A stretch of DNA of 9,818 nucleotides. It comes from an uncultured delta proteobacterium. Its GTDB lineage: Bacteria > Myxococcota_A > Polyangia > Polyangiales > Polyangiaceae. Positions within the stretch are counted from its first letter, which is position 1, and each line of letters starts with the position of its first letter. Under the pieces are notes generated by a model. The model saw nothing but the letters and a program-made list of their open reading frames with translations, made no database searches and was not told where the DNA came from. The stretch lies in NCBI GenBank assembly GCA_903858055.1, contig CAIOHM010000159.1, positions 1 through 9,818 of the forward strand, written 5' to 3'. A program made the position numbers and the translations under genes. Shown piece by piece: positions 7,925-9,818 of this stretch.

Positions 7925-8847
7925 GCGCGCGCGACGAGTTCGCGCTCATCGCGGCGCTGCAGCGCGTGCACATGGGCACGACCCCACCCGGCGTCGAAGT
8001 GGGCATCGGCGATGACGCGGCCGTGCTCGCGCTCGGAGATCGCCTCGTCTGGACCGTCGACGCGCAGGTGGATCACGTGCATTTCGAGCGCGGCTGGCTT
8101 GACGCCGAAGACATCGGGTTTCGCGCGCACGCGGCGGCCACGAGCGACATCTACGCCATGGGGGCTTCGCCCGTCGCCTCGCTCGCGAGTTACGTCTTGC
8201 CGCACGATGCGGGCGCGCTCGCCGAAGCGATCGCCGAGGGTTCACGTCGCTCCGCCGATCGTCATGGGGCGCACGTCGTCGGCGGAAACTTGAGCTCGGG
8301 CACGGAGCTCTCCATCACGACGACCGTGCTCGGTCGCTGCCAGCGGCCGATCCTCCGCAGCGGCGCGCGCCCCGGCGACGGCCTCTACGTCGCGGGCCCC
8401 CTCGGCCACGCGGCCCTCGGATTCCGCGTGCTTCGCGACGATCTCCGCGACGCGCGCTTCGATCCCTTCGTGGCGCGCTGGCGACGTCCGCTCCTCCCGA
8501 TCACGACCGTGCACGTGCTCACGAACGCGCATGCGGCGATCGACGTCTCGGACGGCCTCGCACAAGACCTCGGGCACCTCCTCACGGCGAGCGGCGTGGG
8601 CGCGGACCTCGAGGCGAGCTCGCTTCACGACGACGAGCTGGTGCGCGCGAGCCACGGGACGCCCTACGCGTGGCTCGACCTCGTGCTCCACGGCGGCGAA
8701 GACTACGCGATCGTGTGCGCGAGCCCCTCGCCGCTCGGCGGCTTCACGCGCATCGGCACCTGCACCGAGGCTCCCGGTCTGCGCCTTCGCGGCAGCAGCG
8801 GTCACGTCTCGGTCGTCGCGCCCCAAGGCCACGCCCACCGCTTCTGA
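7921..8847 (+). CDS. thiL: Thiamine-monophosphate kinase
   Basis: ThiL phosphorylates thiamine monophosphate with ATP to give the cofactor thiamine diphosphate, the last step of thiamine biosynthesis. The 308-residue length fits the family. Motifs in order: G-I-G-D31-D32-A-A-V near the N-terminus; T-V-D47-A-Q-V-D-H-V-H-F; the S-D76-I-Y-A-M-G-A-S-P helix; G-G-N123-L-S, where many homologues have G-G-D; R-S-G-A-R-P-G-D; A-I-D208-V-S-D211-G-L-A-Q-D-L; and H-G-G-E-D261-Y. These acidic residues bind Mg2+ and the phosphates. ATG 7921 overlaps the kinase stop (ATGA), so translation is coupled to the upstream genes. Its position after two signalling genes has no obvious metabolic logic and may simply reflect packing. 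No other thiamine gene and no TPP riboswitch is seen. Confidence 0.95.
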   Translation: MSARDEFALIAALQRVHMGTTPPGVEVGIGDDAAVLALGDRLVWTVDAQVDHVHFERGWLDAEDIGFRAHAAATSDIYAMGASPVASLASYVLPHDAGALAEAIAEGSRRSADRHGAHVVGGNLSSGTELSITTTVLGRCQRPILRSGARPGDGLYVAGPLGHAALGFRVLRDDLRDARFDPFVARWRRPLLPITTVHVLTNAHAAIDVSDGLAQDLGHLLTASGVGADLEASSLHDDELVRASHGTPYAWLDLVLHGGEDYAIVCASPSPLGGFTRIGTCTEAPGLRLRGSSGHVSVVAPQGHAHRF

Positions 8848-8886
8848 CGATTCCCTCGCGCACGAAAGCCACGTAGAGCGGTGACG

Positions 8887-9456
8887 ATGGGACTCCTTGA
8901 CGCCCTCCTGCTCGCCGTGGGCCTCGCCATGGACGCCGCCGCCGTTTGCGCCGCCCGCGGCCTCGTCGCGCGCCAGGTCTCGCCCGCGGCGCGCAAGCGT
9001 GTGGCACTCTACTTCGGCGGCTCGCAAGCGCTCATGCCGCTCGCGGGCTGGCTGCTCGCGCGCGCGATCGGGTCCTTCGCCGCATCTTGGCTCCCGCTCG
9101 TGGGCGGGGCGCTGCTCGTGTACCTGGGCATCAAGATGGGCCGCGAGAGCTTCCAAGCCGACCGCGAAGACGTCGCGCGCTTCGCCGGCAAGGGCGTCGA
9201 TCCTTTCGAGGCCTCGCTGCTCATGCCGCTCGCGCTCGCGACCAGCATCGACGCGCTCGCCGCGGGGCTCGTGCTCGATCGCTTCACGCTTCCGGTGCTC
9301 GTGACCGTCTCGCTCATCGGCCTCGTCACCGCGGGCCTATCGCTCGCGGCCATCGAGTTCGCGAAGACGCTCGGAGAGCGCATCGGCAAAGCCTCGCACC
9401 TCCTTGGCGCGGGGCTCCTCGTGCTCATCGGTGTGCGCCTGCTCATCGTGCGCTGA
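8887..9456 (+). CDS. mntP: Manganese efflux pump
   Basis: MntP exports Mn2+ across the inner membrane and protects against manganese toxicity. The 189-residue length matches the family. Six hydrophobic segments are visible at about 3-20, 40-60, 69-83, 108-129, 134-156 and 170-188. The two signature aspartates sit in A-M-D16-A-A-A and T-S-I-D122-A-L-A-A-G, matching the E. coli motifs MSMDAFA and TSLDAMAVG. Where E. coli has Glu in FGAVETL, this protein has Gln (FGGSQAL). ATG 8887 is preferred because it gives the first aspartate position 16, as in E. coli; an in-frame GTG at 8881 is the alternative and neither has a strong Shine-Dalgarno. The gene begins 39 bp after thiL, so it may be cotranscribed. 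No yybP-ykoY manganese riboswitch fits in the short gap. It converges on the next gene with 18 bp between stops. Confidence 0.93.
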   Translation: MGLLDALLLAVGLAMDAAAVCAARGLVARQVSPAARKRVALYFGGSQALMPLAGWLLARAIGSFAASWLPLVGGALLVYLGIKMGRESFQADREDVARFAGKGVDPFEASLLMPLALATSIDALAAGLVLDRFTLPVLVTVSLIGLVTAGLSLAAIEFAKTLGERIGKASHLLGAGLLVLIGVRLLIVR

Positions 9457-9474
9457 CGGCGCCGCTGCCACCCT

Positions 9475-9816
9475 TCAGTGGTTGCGTGCGTGCTCCAGGC
9501 ACAGCTGGCGCGCGCCGCCGACGACGCCCTTGCACGTGGCGCACGAGCACACGCGGATGTCGGCGCCCGAACCCTCGGTCGCTCCGCAAATCGCGCACGC
9601 CCGCTCGGGCACCGCGTGAAGACCCACGGGCACCTCGACGCGCCTCGCCTCGCGGCGCACCTGCATCCGCCTTCCGCGCCACGCCGCGACGAGATCGCCA
9701 CCGAAGAAGAGCACGTAGTTCGAGAGCGCCGCCGCCATGGCCGCACGCTCCGGCCAGGACGACGCGAACGCCTGGAACGCCATGACGCCCGCCGTGAGGA
9801 CGCCGATCCACTTCAT
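9475..9816 (-). CDS. Small putative membrane protein with C-terminal Cys/His cluster
   Basis: I do not recognise this 113-residue protein. The first 50 residues are hydrophobic (about 4-20 and 26-45) and may form one or two membrane segments, followed by a basic stretch (RGRRMQVRREARR). The C-terminal 40 residues hold C74-x2-C77, C90-x-C92-x2-C95 and C106-x2-H109, an arrangement that could bind one or two zinc ions, as in a zinc ribbon. ATG 9816 lies only two bases from the window edge, so the true start may be further upstream and outside the sequence. Good codon bias and the ordered Cys/His pattern support a real gene. It ends 18 bp from the mntP stop in convergent orientation. Function is unknown. 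Confidence 0.65.
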   Translation of the reverse strand: MKWIGVLTAGVMAFQAFASSWPERAAMAAALSNYVLFFGGDLVAAWRGRRMQVRREARRVEVPVGLHAVPERACAICGATEGSGADIRVCSCATCKGVVGGARQLCLEHARNH

Positions 9817-9818
9817 GC

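Noticed and set aside
8242..9156. Open reading frame of 304 codons on the minus strand across thiL and mntP
   Set aside because: Both sense genes have complete family motifs, and this frame shows only composition-driven Glu/Arg/Ala sequence.
9454..9477. Hairpin between mntP and the convergent gene like that at 2696-2719
   Set aside because: Only the stop codons and a short GGCGCC palindrome pair; no extended stem can be drawn.

Overview
The window is very GC-rich, densely coding DNA with strong third-position G/C bias. The gene content points to a Myxococcota (deltaproteobacterial) chromosome, probably Polyangiales-like. The indicators are two large lipoproteins with Asp/Gly/Ala-rich linkers, a von Willebrand A lipoprotein with a Cys-rich C-terminus, an MglA-type Ras-like GTPase, a Lys/Ala-rich histone-H1-like protein and many signalling proteins. 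This assignment is an inference from gene families, not a database match. I saw no IS element, CRISPR array, rRNA or tRNA.

Layout. (1) 1-1485, minus: the N-terminal 495 codons of a large secreted lipoprotein with a predicted beta-helix, a perfect collagen-like Gly-X-Y stretch, a Cys cluster and a polyglycine region; it runs off the left edge. (2) 1580-2698, plus: a divergently transcribed VWA-domain lipoprotein. (3) 4209-2717, minus: a run of three genes, namely a single-domain response regulator, a CheX-family phosphatase and lspA (signal peptidase II). lspA converges on the VWA gene across a stem-loop whose ends are the two stop codons. (4) 5191-4385, minus: a histone-H1-like tail fused to an unrecognised C-terminal domain. 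(5) 5839-5309, minus: a Bcp/PrxQ-type peroxiredoxin lacking the usual resolving Cys.

(6) 5946-8847, plus: three genes joined by ATGA stop/start overlaps, namely an MglA-like GTPase, a soluble histidine kinase and thiL (thiamine-monophosphate kinase). They are followed after a short gap by mntP (manganese exporter), which may belong to the same transcript. (7) 9816-9475, minus: a small putative membrane protein with a Cys/His cluster, converging on mntP.

How the genes relate. LspA would process lipoproteins such as the two at the left. CheX would be expected to dephosphorylate a CheY-like receiver, and one is encoded immediately upstream, so the pair may form a small self-resetting phosphorelay. 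The most unusual arrangement is the translationally coupled Ras-like GTPase plus soluble histidine kinase. It suggests a GTPase-kinase signalling unit, but no MglB-type GAP or cognate response regulator lies beside it. Most of the window is otherwise ordinary core or accessory chromosome.
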